Source: Butyrivibrio sp.
Lineage (GTDB): Bacteria; Bacillota; Clostridia; Lachnospirales; Lachnospiraceae
NCBI GenBank assembly: GCA_015056575.1
Contig: SVGA01000018.1
Coordinates: forward strand, 1 to 64,000
Reading direction: 5' to 3'
Length of the DNA stretch: 64,000 nt
Shown piece after piece: positions 1-6,757 of the stretch. The first letter of the stretch is position 1; each line of letters starts with the position of its first letter. The translations under genes were made by a program, and so were the position numbers. The notes under the pieces were generated by a model, which saw only the letters and a list, made by a program, of their open reading frames with translations, had not been told where the DNA came from and searched no databases.

Positions 1-809
1 CTTTCGTTAAACGTAACTTTCTTCTTGATCTGTGGTGTGGCTCTCTTCTGTATAAGGATGTCTATCATCTGTTCCTGAGTGAGAGAGTCATCATCACGAT
101 ATTGGCGGAGATCCATGAGCTGTTCCTGCTTGATCATGCCGTTTTCGTGGATATATTCCCATACCCACTGTTGATATGTATGGTTAAGAAAAGAAATCTC
201 GACTGCACAGGAAAGCGCCAGTCTACCTTCATCAACCATATCAAGAAGTTTGGGAATAAGTTCTGTAAGCCTAATATACCTTGATACCTGAACTGCACTT
301 GTTCCCATTTCTTCAGCAATAATATCTCGTGACTTCATTCCTAACTTGTGTTCAACTTGAACACAAGTTGAATCTGGTCGTTTACCCTGACGTCTAATGG
401 CTTCAAGCTTCATCTTATATGCAAATGCCTTTTCACTAGGAAGTATCTCTTCCCTCTGCATATTTGCATTAACCATGGCAATTGTGGCATCATCATTGGT
501 CATTTCCTTAATGATTGCAGGAATCTTCCTAAGTCCAGCTCTTTTTGCCGCATGAAGACGTCTGTGCCCTGAGATCATCTCATAATTGCCCTCATCATCC
601 GGTCTTACAAGAACCGGAGTGAGAACACCGCTTTCCTTGATGCTCTCAACAAGCTCATCCATCTTTTCATCATCTACAACTCTGAAAGGATGATTCTCGA
701 AAGGATAAATTGTCATAACATCAAGATCTACAGTTCCCTCCATGCTTGGAACGCCCAGGAGCTCATCAATACTAGATAGCTTTACTTTCTGTCCAACTCT
801 TTGTGCCAT
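1..809 (-). CDS. parB: ParB-like partition protein (C-terminus outside window)
   Basis: This gene is missing from the ORF track because its 3' end lies beyond base 1. Read on the minus strand from an ATG at 809 behind GGGAGG, it starts MAQRVGQKVKLSSIDELLG and shows the ParB/Spo0J nuclease-like domain (ENHPFRVVDDEKMDELVESI, SGHRRLHAAKRAGL) followed by a helix-turn-helix region (MGTSAVQVSRYIRLTELIP). It is a paralogue of the ParB at 30404-31324, with near-identical motif order. Known role: ParB proteins bind parS-like sites and work with the ParA ATPase in DNA segregation. Its start lies 38 bases inside the end of parA, so the two are translationally coupled. The linker before the HTH carries a 27-bp palindrome at DNA level. 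At least 269 codons are visible. Confidence 0.9.
   Translation of the reverse strand, partial: MAQRVGQKVKLSSIDELLGVPSMEGTVDLDVMTIYPFENHPFRVVDDEKMDELVESIKESGVLTPVLVRPDDEGNYEMISGHRRLHAAKRAGLRKIPAIIKEMTNDDATIAMVNANMQREEILPSEKAFAYKMKLEAIRRQGKRPDSTCVQVEHKLGMKSRDIIAEEMGTSAVQVSRYIRLTELIPKLLDMVDEGRLALSCAVEISFLNHTYQQWVWEYIHENGMIKQEQLMDLRQYRDDDSLTQEQMIDILIQKRATPQIKKKVTFNE
343..369. repeat. 27-bp palindrome inside parB
   Basis: AACTTGTGTTCAA and TTGAACACAAGTT are perfect 13-bp inverted arms around a single central base. The site sits in the parB coding region, in the loop between the nuclease-like domain and the HTH. The palindrome is seen directly; an operator or parS role is a guess. The paralogous ParB at 30.4-31.3 kb has unrelated sequence in that loop. 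Confidence 0.75.
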
Positions 810-1584
810 TGTCCATTACCTCCCTTATGAATGATGTGTAAGCAAATGCTGCTTTTCCTTTTGGATCATATACGTAGAGGCTGCTTCCTGAAGCGCTTAT
901 TTCTGCAGCTCTAACTGATAACGGGATCTCTGTCTCAAAAACATTTATACTTGATGAATAAGCTTCGTAAATCTGAGCCGAAATGTCTTTTGCATAATTG
1001 GTCCTGTTATCCACCATAGTGATGAGAATTCCGTCGATTTCGAGCTTAGGATTAAGCTGACGCTTTACTCTTCCAATTGTCTTTATAAGCTGTTGCAGAC
1101 CCTTTACAGGAAGATATGCGGCCTGGCATGGAATGATTACAGAATCAGCACAAGCCAGGGCATTTATGGTCATCATTCCAAGAGAAGGCATACAATCAAT
1201 AATAATGAAGTCATATACTTCTCTGGCCTTGTCTACGTACTCTTTGAGGATTGTCTCCCTGCTGATCACTCCGGTCATGCTGATTTCTAAACTTGAGAGT
1301 TCTATATTTCCCGGCATAAGATCTACACCTTCAGGATGATGAATGAGGCCTCTTGCTACATCTACAGGCTCATCATTGATAATGCTCACAAGCGCTGTGG
1401 CAAGAGAATAATCAAGTCTGTCCGGTTCATCACATCCAAGACTGATTGACATACTGCCCTGAGGATCCGCGTCGATCATAAGGACCTTATAGCCTTCTCT
1501 TGCAAGACCAATACCTAGATTTACACTGGTGACTGTTTTTCCCACACCGCCTTTCTGGTTTGCTACGCTGATAACCTTACTCAT
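772..1584 (-). CDS. parA: ParA-family partition ATPase
   Basis: A MinD/ParA-type P-loop ATPase. With the start at 1584 it begins MSKVISVANQKGGVGKTVTS, the deviant Walker A motif with its signature lysine; MIDADPQGS and FIIIDCMPSLGMM follow as later ATPase motifs. The ORF track starts nine bases earlier, but that ATG directly abuts GAGGAGG, while the ATG at 1584 has proper 9-nt spacing. It overlaps the upstream DUF6462 gene by 8 bases (ATGAGTAA) and the downstream parB by 38 bases, so the three form one operon. Family role: ATP-dependent segregation of a replicon or element together with ParB. It is a close paralogue of the ParA at 31340-32122. Confidence 0.92.
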   Translation of the reverse strand: MSKVISVANQKGGVGKTVTSVNLGIGLAREGYKVLMIDADPQGSMSISLGCDEPDRLDYSLATALVSIINDEPVDVARGLIHHPEGVDLMPGNIELSSLEISMTGVISRETILKEYVDKAREVYDFIIIDCMPSLGMMTINALACADSVIIPCQAAYLPVKGLQQLIKTIGRVKRQLNPKLEIDGILITMVDNRTNYAKDISAQIYEAYSSSINVFETEIPLSVRAAEISASGSSLYVYDPKGKAAFAYTSFIREVMDNGTKSWTESKAI

Positions 1585-2056
1585 AAAAATCATCCTCCTC
1601 CCAACATGATTCTATAAACTCATCAATTTTTTCCGTGTTACACAGAACAACTCCTCTTACCTTTCTTGTGGCTCTTGCATCCTTAGCCAGCTTTTCAAAA
1701 GTATGTAGCCCCATTGAGTAGAGCTCAGCGCCTTCCTGGTAACGCACATATTTCTTTTTTCCCTTTTTAACCATTTCCTCCAGGTTAGGGACAATTCGTC
1801 TTTTAGGCATTTCCTTGTTCTCCTTTACTGTTTCCTCGTACCGGCAATTATCTTCAATAAACTTTTCATAGATGTCCTGATCAACCAGTACCCGCTGTCT
1901 GATCATCCTATTGGCCCCGGCTTCCTTTACTGAATTTACGAAACTCCAATAAGGAATGCTGTAGAGCCTTGCACCATCTTCGTAGGTGACGAAATTATGC
2001 AGTTTTCCCTTGAAATACTTATCAAGATCCGGTGGAGAATTTGATTTGTGAACCAT
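1577..2056 (-). CDS. DUF6462-type protein with two excisionase-like domains
   Basis: 159 residues, first gene of the left par operon. It contains the same ~50-residue domain twice (about residues 18-72 and 99-150): HNFVTYEDGARLYSIPYWSF and KKYVRYQEGAELYSMGLHTF, each followed by an A-x-A-x-R-x-x-R segment and a hydrophobic strand ending in FIE. The same domain appears once in the small proteins at 32110-32361, 32364-32729 and 3982-4194. The pattern resembles winged-helix, excisionase-like DNA binders, and I think it is the family called DUF6462; the family name is from memory. In the right-hand par operon the two domains are on separate genes, so this gene looks like a fusion or duplication of that pair. 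RBS AAAGGAGG precedes the ATG at 2056. Confidence 0.75.
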   Translation of the reverse strand: MVHKSNSPPDLDKYFKGKLHNFVTYEDGARLYSIPYWSFVNSVKEAGANRMIRQRVLVDQDIYEKFIEDNCRYEETVKENKEMPKRRIVPNLEEMVKKGKKKYVRYQEGAELYSMGLHTFEKLAKDARATRKVRGVVLCNTEKIDEFIESCWEEDDFYE

Positions 2057-2112
2057 CTTGTAACCTCCTTTTGGGTGTTACGAGATGTAAAACGAAAGAA
2101 ATGAACTAAAAA

Positions 2113-2152
2113 GATAAAAAGCCACATTCCTTGATGAAAAGAAATGTGGCTT
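2113..2152 (-). terminator. terminator-like hairpin in par leader (left)
   Basis: AAGCCACATT and AATGTGGCTT pair over 10 bp, and in minus-strand direction the stem is followed by TTTTTATCTTTTT. It lies between the candidate promoter at about 2183 and the DUF6462 start at 2056, so it would terminate or attenuate the par transcript in its own leader. The right par operon has an equivalent hairpin at the same distance from its first ATG. Confidence 0.7.
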
Positions 2153-2182
2153 AAAATGCAGATTCTCTATTAAAAGATTGAA

Positions 2183-2191
2183 ATTATATCA
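2183..2191 (-). promoter_or_regulatory. extended -10 promoter for left par operon
   Basis: The minus strand reads TTGATATAATTTC, giving TATAAT with an extended TGn. No good -35 is visible at 17 bp. Transcription would start near 2176, giving a leader of about 120 nt that contains the hairpin at 2119-2152. Confidence 0.5.
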
Positions 2192-2320
2192 AAAATACGC
2201 CGCTAAAACTGTTACCAAAAATAAACCGACTATTCCTCAGGGCCTTGACCAACCCCAAAATTCGTCATAGCGCGTCCTTTGATTTCTCGATTATTATCCA
2301 TAGAACGTCGTATAGCTCCG

Positions 2321-2379
2321 TAGGAGTCCAATGAAGGAACTGTCAAAAAGTTGCCTGATTGGACGAATATGGACTCCTA
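2321..2379. repeat. 10-bp inverted repeat near left att-like site
   Basis: TAGGAGTCCA (2321-2330) and TGGACTCCTA (2370-2379) are perfect inverted copies 39 bp apart. Flanking CC/GG pairs extend the match to 12 of 13. Another pair, GTCCAAT and ATTGGAC, is nested inside. It lies in the non-coding stretch between the par leader and the lysS-like end at 2412. Function unknown; it could be an arm-binding or accessory recombination site. Confidence 0.6.
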
Positions 2380-2411
2380 TGGATTCCCTGTACTTTCTAA
2401 GACGCACTATA

Positions 2412-2438
2412 TTACTTGCTCGACTTCAAGGTCGGGAT
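2412..2438 (-). other. att-like site: lysS 3'-end remnant (left)
   Basis: On the minus strand this reads I-P-T-L-K-S-S-K-stop (ATCCCGACCTTGAAGTCG then AGCAAGTAA), matching the end of the resident LysS (W-P-Q-L-K-S-L-D-K-stop at 33337). A second such remnant is at 32984. It is followed on the right by the TTTGTCA cluster and the integrase 3' end, where an att site of a lysS-targeting element would be expected. The match is short, so the call rests on the combination of sequence, stop codon position and context. Confidence 0.6.
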
Positions 2439-2558
2439 TTTTTCGACCGCTTAAGCATATGGAAGCATTTGAGATCATATACGAGCATCTATCTTCATTA
2501 CTGTACTTTTGGGGTTACGCATTTGAGAACATCTACGTTCATTTGACTTCCCCACAGA

Positions 2559-2701
2559 TTTGTCAGCTGTTTGTCAAAGGCTATATCAGTCACGATATTT
2601 CGTACTTGTTTCAGCGTATACTTTCCGTAGCCTTTTGCGCTTTTCCTTTGACTAATTATGCTCGTTTGTCAGAATGTTGTTTTGTCAATTTTGGTTTGTC
2701 A
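2559..2701 (+). repeat. five TTTGTCA repeats beside the integrase end
   Basis: Exact TTTGTCA copies start at 2559, 2570, 2665, 2681 and 2695, all in one orientation, just past the integrase stop. Positions 2570-2603 form a motif matching 33135-33168 at 29 of 34 bases. Such short direct repeats next to a tyrosine recombinase gene fit arm-type binding sites for the N-terminal domain of Int. An iteron role for replication is the alternative. The rest of 2440-2560 shows nothing recognisable. Confidence 0.6.
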
Positions 2702-2726
2702 GAAAAATTCTTTTCGGAGTACCATT

Positions 2727-3968
2727 TTAGAAAACGCCATTAAGCTTTGCTGCAAGCTTATTGATTGATTCTTTGTTTCTCCGATCTGACGAATCAGCAT
2801 AGATTTCATATGTAGTAGAAATCTGTCTGTGTCCCATCACTGCCTGGATCACTTTTGGATTGTCTTCCACCTCACAGAGCCTTGTAGCAAATGTACGTCT
2901 CAGATAGTGACACGTGAAATGCGGAAGTATTATCGGTTCCCTATCTTCCCTAACAGCATCAATCTCTTCCTCATGATTGTAATCATTGTAGATTCTTTTA
3001 ATTGCTTTATTAACTGAGGCAGCGCTCATTACTGAGCCATACTTGTTTTGGAAAATGAATCCCGAATATCCGTCTACTACAGTCTGATTGTACCCCTTGC
3101 CTGCAAGTTGGTTTTCCTTTTCAAATTGGAATGCTTCTTTAACAGCATCCATCATAGGGATTATTCTACAACCTGCTTTGGTCTTAGGTGTTGAGATCCT
3201 TAGCTTTGATGTGCGTGAACCCTTCTGAGGGTAGTACGACAGTGTATGATTAACATCTATCCATCCCTCTTTCAGATCGATGTCCTGCCAACGAAGGCCA
3301 GTGCATTCTCCAATTCGCATTCCCGTTCCAAGAAGTACAGTAAAAAGCGGCCACCAATGATAATACACCGGGCTCATAGCAACATATTCCATAAAGGCTT
3401 TTTGTTGCTCTGGAGTAAGTGCCTGCCTTTCCGTTTCCGTCTTAGGAAGTCTCTTTGCAAGTTCTCTCTTTGCTCCTTCGGTCGGGTTCTTTCTTATTAT
3501 ATCATCTCTTACAGCCAACTCGAATGTCGGATGTAACAATCCATCTACAGATTCAATAGTAGAAAATGAAAGATGCCTTTCCGAATGTAAAAAGGTGTAG
3601 AACTGCAACACATCGGAATACTTTACATCAACAAGTTTCTTTTTTCCGAAGTCATCTCTGACATAACGCTCGTAAGTATATTCGTAGTTGCTCTGTGTCG
3701 AATCCTTCAGGTCTATTCTTGTTGAAATGTATCTGTCATATGTCGAATTGATGGTTGCGAGGCCTGCAGCATAGATATCAAGTCCATCCAGCTGATCCTT
3801 TTTTAATTTGTCCTCTCTCCGTCTAAGTTCTAACAGATTATCTGCATATATGTATTTCTTCCTGCCAATAGGATCGGTGTAGATATACATATAACGCTTG
3901 TCTGATTTTCTCTGATGTTCTCCGCGGAAGAGGGTGTTACCTTTCAAGTCTTTTCTTGAATTTGCCAT
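2727..3968 (-). CDS. tyrosine recombinase / site-specific integrase
   Basis: 413 residues, full length for the Tn916-type integrase group. Layout: N-terminal arm-binding-like region (1-60), SAM-like core-binding domain (about 70-165) and catalytic domain. Catalytic residues are visible: R218 in LGTGMRIGE, H354 and R357 in CHYLRRTFAT, H380 in VMGHRQIST and nucleophile Y390 in TTYEIYADS. It should catalyse integration and excision of the element. The small Xis-like gene lies 13 bases upstream in the same direction. Its 3' end faces the TTTGTCA repeats and the lysS-like site at 2412, the usual arrangement at the end of such an element. It looks intact. Confidence 0.95.
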   Translation of the reverse strand: MANSRKDLKGNTLFRGEHQRKSDKRYMYIYTDPIGRKKYIYADNLLELRRREDKLKKDQLDGLDIYAAGLATINSTYDRYISTRIDLKDSTQSNYEYTYERYVRDDFGKKKLVDVKYSDVLQFYTFLHSERHLSFSTIESVDGLLHPTFELAVRDDIIRKNPTEGAKRELAKRLPKTETERQALTPEQQKAFMEYVAMSPVYYHWWPLFTVLLGTGMRIGECTGLRWQDIDLKEGWIDVNHTLSYYPQKGSRTSKLRISTPKTKAGCRIIPMMDAVKEAFQFEKENQLAGKGYNQTVVDGYSGFIFQNKYGSVMSAASVNKAIKRIYNDYNHEEEIDAVREDREPIILPHFTCHYLRRTFATRLCEVEDNPKVIQAVMGHRQISTTYEIYADSSDRRNKESINKLAAKLNGVF

Positions 3969-3981
3969 TCTTCCTCCATAA

Positions 3982-4194
3982 CTACCGTTTTTTCGCGGTT
4001 CGTAAATACTCCTCTACAAGTTCCGGATCCACAAAAACAAGCGTCTTACTATGTGGATAATAAGCTCCGCAGGCTTCTGCCAACTTTTTCATAGTTGCTC
4101 TGCCGACCTTAAAATACTCCGAAGCTTCTTTGAGTCGCATCAGTCTTGTTGCCTTTGCTTTAGTCTCTTTTACTGTAGCAATGTCATTGCCCAT
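3982..4194 (-). CDS. small excisionase-like DNA-binding protein (DUF6462-type)
   Basis: 70 residues with one copy of the domain seen in the par-operon leaders: LMRLKEASEYFKVGRATMKK, then LAEACGAYYPHSKTLVFVD and EEYLRT. It sits directly upstream of int (13-bp gap, same strand), the usual place of an excisionase, so a role as recombination directionality factor is likely by position. A headless, clearly related copy lies just upstream at 4341-4529. Family assignment is by pattern recognition only. Confidence 0.75.
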   Translation of the reverse strand: MGNDIATVKETKAKATRLMRLKEASEYFKVGRATMKKLAEACGAYYPHSKTLVFVDPELVEEYLRTAKKR

Positions 4195-4234
4195 TTGATT
4201 CCTTTCTGCAAAGTTAAAGACGTTTTATGAAATT

Positions 4235-4330
4235 AGACTTGGCTGTAATTCATGAAAAGTACTTCAGCACAATATTATTATGACTCTATTCGAGCGCTGT
4301 AGCAAGAACTAATCTGAATCTGCCAAGTCT
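4235..4330. repeat. 9-bp inverted repeat upstream of xis-like gene
   Basis: AGACTTGGC (4235-4243) and GCCAAGTCT (4322-4330) are perfect inverted copies separated by 78 bp, both followed outward by AT-rich DNA. They occupy the non-coding gap between the xis-like gene and the DUF6462 remnant. Possibly an operator or recombination accessory site; nothing else is evident in this gap. Confidence 0.45.
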
Positions 4331-4340
4331 TATTCATACG

Positions 4341-4529
4341 TTACCGATTCTTATGTGACAAAATAAATTCTTCCAATATTGGATAATCAATATACACTGT
4401 AGCCCTGTTTATATAGTGGTATGCACCACACGCTTCAGCCATCTTTCTTATTGTTCTCTTATCCCCTGCAATAAGATGTGATATCTCTTCATATGTATAT
4501 AGACGTTTCGTATTTCCACGCGTCTTCTT
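4341..4529 (-). pseudogene. headless DUF6462 remnant
   Basis: An open frame without a start codon reads KKTRGNTKRLYTYEEISHLI, then KMAEACGAYHYIN and LEEFILSHKNR-stop. It aligns with the intact 70-residue protein at 3982-4194 (shared AEACGAY core, same spacing to the final strand). Its upstream sequence runs directly into virD4 in another frame, with an in-frame TAG just before the join near 4530. It is therefore a 5'-truncated gene fused to a truncated gene, marking a recombination or deletion junction. Confidence 0.75.
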
Positions 4530-5487
4530 TACCGGCAGCTAATTTGTATTTGTTATACTGCCTTACTGCGAAGTGATCAGGATTCTTTTTCTCAAGCCTT
4601 GAAAACAGGATATCCACTGCATTCTGGAATGATTCATCATCCTCCCTAACCTCCATGGAATTGATCATTTCAACAAGTGTATTAAAATTCCTCTCTTCCT
4701 CAGGAGCCTCATAATAGATCATGCCGATAAGTGCTGTATAAAGCAGCTTCTCGGCTTTCTCCCAGAAAGGATCTCCGGGAGTGCCCTCACCCTTGGTATT
4801 TGCCATGAGTGTTGTTACAAGCTTCAATATGTCAGACTCCGAATGGATATATTGGAACGGATTGAAATGCATGCTCTTCTTGAAATTCACAGTATTGAAT
4901 ATTTTTATCCTGTAGCCAGCCTGTACAAAAGCGTTACCAACTTCATTGATGACGGTTCCCTTGGGATCAGTCAATACATAGGAACTGTGGAACTGTAAGA
5001 GATTCGGTTTTATGAAAAACCTTGTCTTACCGGAACCAGAACCACCTACCACAAGGACGTTCTTATTCCTTGCAAGTTTGGGTTCCTTTGGCCGGTTGTT
5101 CATGGTAATGCGTTCTGTCTGTGACAGGATCACATTATTTTCAAACACCGGGTCCTCAAACGGTTCTATATCCTCTTGTTTTCCCCATCTCGCTGATCCA
5201 TACTCCTGTCCGTGGCGAAAGTTTTTGGCATTCTTACTTTTGATATAGACTGCAAGCCTAAGAACTGCTCCAAAAGCAATGCCAATACATAGGTCAAAAG
5301 GATGAATGCTGGGAAGCATGTTTGCAAATGCCTTACTAAGGCCACCATAAAGGACAAGTCCCTGGACCTTTTCAGACATATTGCTTCCCCAGGCTATTCT
5401 CCACGCTTCACCAAGATTGGTACAGAAAAGCCCCACAGCAACATACGGGATATTAAGGATAATTTTCTTCTTTACCTTTCTGTTCAT
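4489..5487 (-). pseudogene. virD4: VirD4/TraG coupling protein, truncated
   Basis: The first ~320 residues resemble VirD4-like type IV coupling proteins of Firmicutes conjugative elements: N-terminal membrane segments (about 9-25 and 62-82), then the P-loop VVGGSGSGKTRFF and VLTDPKGT. Full-length relatives are about 600 residues; here family sequence stops after YKLAAGK, followed by 12 unrelated residues and a stop. The Walker B half and C-terminal domain are missing, so the protein should not support conjugation. The break coincides with the start of the DUF6462 remnant. It overlaps the upstream pcfB-like gene by 4 bases (ATGA), as expected in a transfer operon. Confidence 0.85.
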
Positions 5488-5963
5488 CTGACTTTCTCCT
5501 TAAATCTCGTCTTTACCTTGCGAGGTTTCTTTGAGATTTCTTCCTTAAGCTTACGGAGCTGCTGCACAAGACTTGGCTTTTCTTTCTTCTGCCCTCTTTT
5601 TACGATTTCTGCAGAATACTCCTTTACCACAGCCGTGATGGCATCCATGTCCTTAGCCTTGAAAAAGCACATATAACGTGGCGGATCTGCTGTCTTGTCC
5701 TTAACTATTGCAAAATCCACTCCATATTTGTTAGCAATTTTCTTGAAGGTTCCGATGCTCTCACCGCTTACTTCCATGCTTGAAGCACCCTGACCCTGTT
5801 TAATGAGTTCCTTTACTGTCTGCTTACCTTCTTTTGGAGCATTGTGTCTCTTTTCATGGTTCCTCATATATATCTTTATTCCCTTTATGAGGCCACTTCC
5901 GGAAACCCTGGCAACGTTTATCACAAACCTTATGGCTTCTTTTGAAGTCTCACCATTATTCAT
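5484..5963 (-). CDS. PcfB-like conjugation accessory protein (DUF3801)
   Basis: 159 residues resembling PcfB/DUF3801 proteins, which are encoded immediately upstream of the VirD4-type coupling protein in Gram-positive conjugative elements. Visible segments are an N-terminal helix region, a FKKIANKYGVDFAIVKDKT core and a basic tail (KKPRKVKTRFKEKVR). PcfB helps link the relaxosome to the coupling protein. The 4-bp overlap with virD4 supports the assignment. With virD4 broken and no relaxase visible it is probably a leftover. Confidence 0.75.
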   Translation of the reverse strand: MNNGETSKEAIRFVINVARVSGSGLIKGIKIYMRNHEKRHNAPKEGKQTVKELIKQGQGASSMEVSGESIGTFKKIANKYGVDFAIVKDKTADPPRYMCFFKAKDMDAITAVVKEYSAEIVKRGQKKEKPSLVQQLRKLKEEISKKPRKVKTRFKEKVR

Positions 5964-5974
5964 AGGCAGTTACC

Positions 5975-6421
5975 TCATGCAGCTTCGCCATAGTCATGTT
6001 CAAGCGGAAATGCTTTAAAGCTGACTGATGCGCAGCTCAACTTTACAAGACTCCTCTCAAACAGAGTTCTTATCGCCTTTATGTCCAAATCTGAAAGTTC
6101 CTTTATCCTGGAATCTCTGCCCGTTTTCATAAACACGGCACTTCCCACAAGGTAGTTCCCAAACTCCGTATATACTATGGCTTTGCTCGAAAATACCATC
6201 ACATAATCATCACAAAGCGAATATGCCAATCCATCATCACCCAGAGCCTCCAGCATCCTGTCCAACTCTCTGGTACTCACTGTACGAAAATTACTGTCCG
6301 TTCCTACCACAAGAGCCATTGGATTATTGATATCGCTCTTTATTTTTCTTGTGTTCCCCGGAAACTGGATTATCTTGTCATTGACCGGATCCAGCTCTAT
6401 CTGTATTTTTAGCTCTTCCAT
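5975..6421 (-). CDS. hypothetical protein of the transfer remnant
   Basis: 148 residues, soluble, alpha/beta in appearance, no family recognised. It has a D/N-rich start, a central DDGLAYSLCDDYVMVF segment and a C-terminal helical part. It lies 11 bp upstream of the pcfB-like gene and 2 bp downstream of the small Cys-rich gene, so it is part of the transfer operon. The coding call rests on full-length openness, tight spacing and an ATG after a purine-rich stretch. Confidence 0.65.
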   Translation of the reverse strand: MEELKIQIELDPVNDKIIQFPGNTRKIKSDINNPMALVVGTDSNFRTVSTRELDRMLEALGDDGLAYSLCDDYVMVFSSKAIVYTEFGNYLVGSAVFMKTGRDSRIKELSDLDIKAIRTLFERSLVKLSCASVSFKAFPLEHDYGEAA

Positions 6422-6423
6422 CT

Positions 6424-6651
6424 TTAAGCCGCCTTTCTTGAGTTTCTGTGTTCGTCCATGATCTTAGCCATGCATGGATAGCAGAATGGTTTTCCTGTTC
6501 CATATGAACAAGGCGTTTTACAATTCTGCGGCTTGATCCCTCCCTGCGGAATTGGATTCAAATCCCTGCAGCTAAACCTTGAACAGTTCAACGCTTTTCG
6601 CTCCTGAGCCTTCCTTTTGTTGGCTCTCTGACGTTCTCTGCCTTTGCTCAT
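6424..6651 (-). CDS. small cysteine-rich hypothetical protein
   Basis: 75 residues with a basic N-terminus (KGRERQRANKRKAQERK) and two cysteine clusters (CSRFSC and CKTPC...CYPCM), suggesting metal binding. No family recognised. It is separated by 2 bp from the next gene and belongs to the same remnant operon. The 106 bases upstream to the DUF5688 stop hold no gene. Confidence 0.55.
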   Translation of the reverse strand: MSKGRERQRANKRKAQERKALNCSRFSCRDLNPIPQGGIKPQNCKTPCSYGTGKPFCYPCMAKIMDEHRNSRKAA

Positions 6652-6757
6652 CCTCTTCTCTCCCCGTTCTTAGAAAATGTCTTTAAAAACAGCGCCAGAC
6701 TTAATGTGCACATCCGCCCGGCGCCGTTATCCTATTCCCATATTAGGGAATGGTTTA

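Noticed and set aside
2351-2743. 130-residue plus-strand ORF in the left non-coding region
   Set aside because: It crosses the att-like site, TTTGTCA repeats and the integrase stop; no RBS and low-complexity Phe/Ser composition.
2727-3968. Transposase or insertion sequence
   Set aside because: The RHRY pattern is of a tyrosine recombinase, and no terminal inverted repeats or DDE motifs were found.
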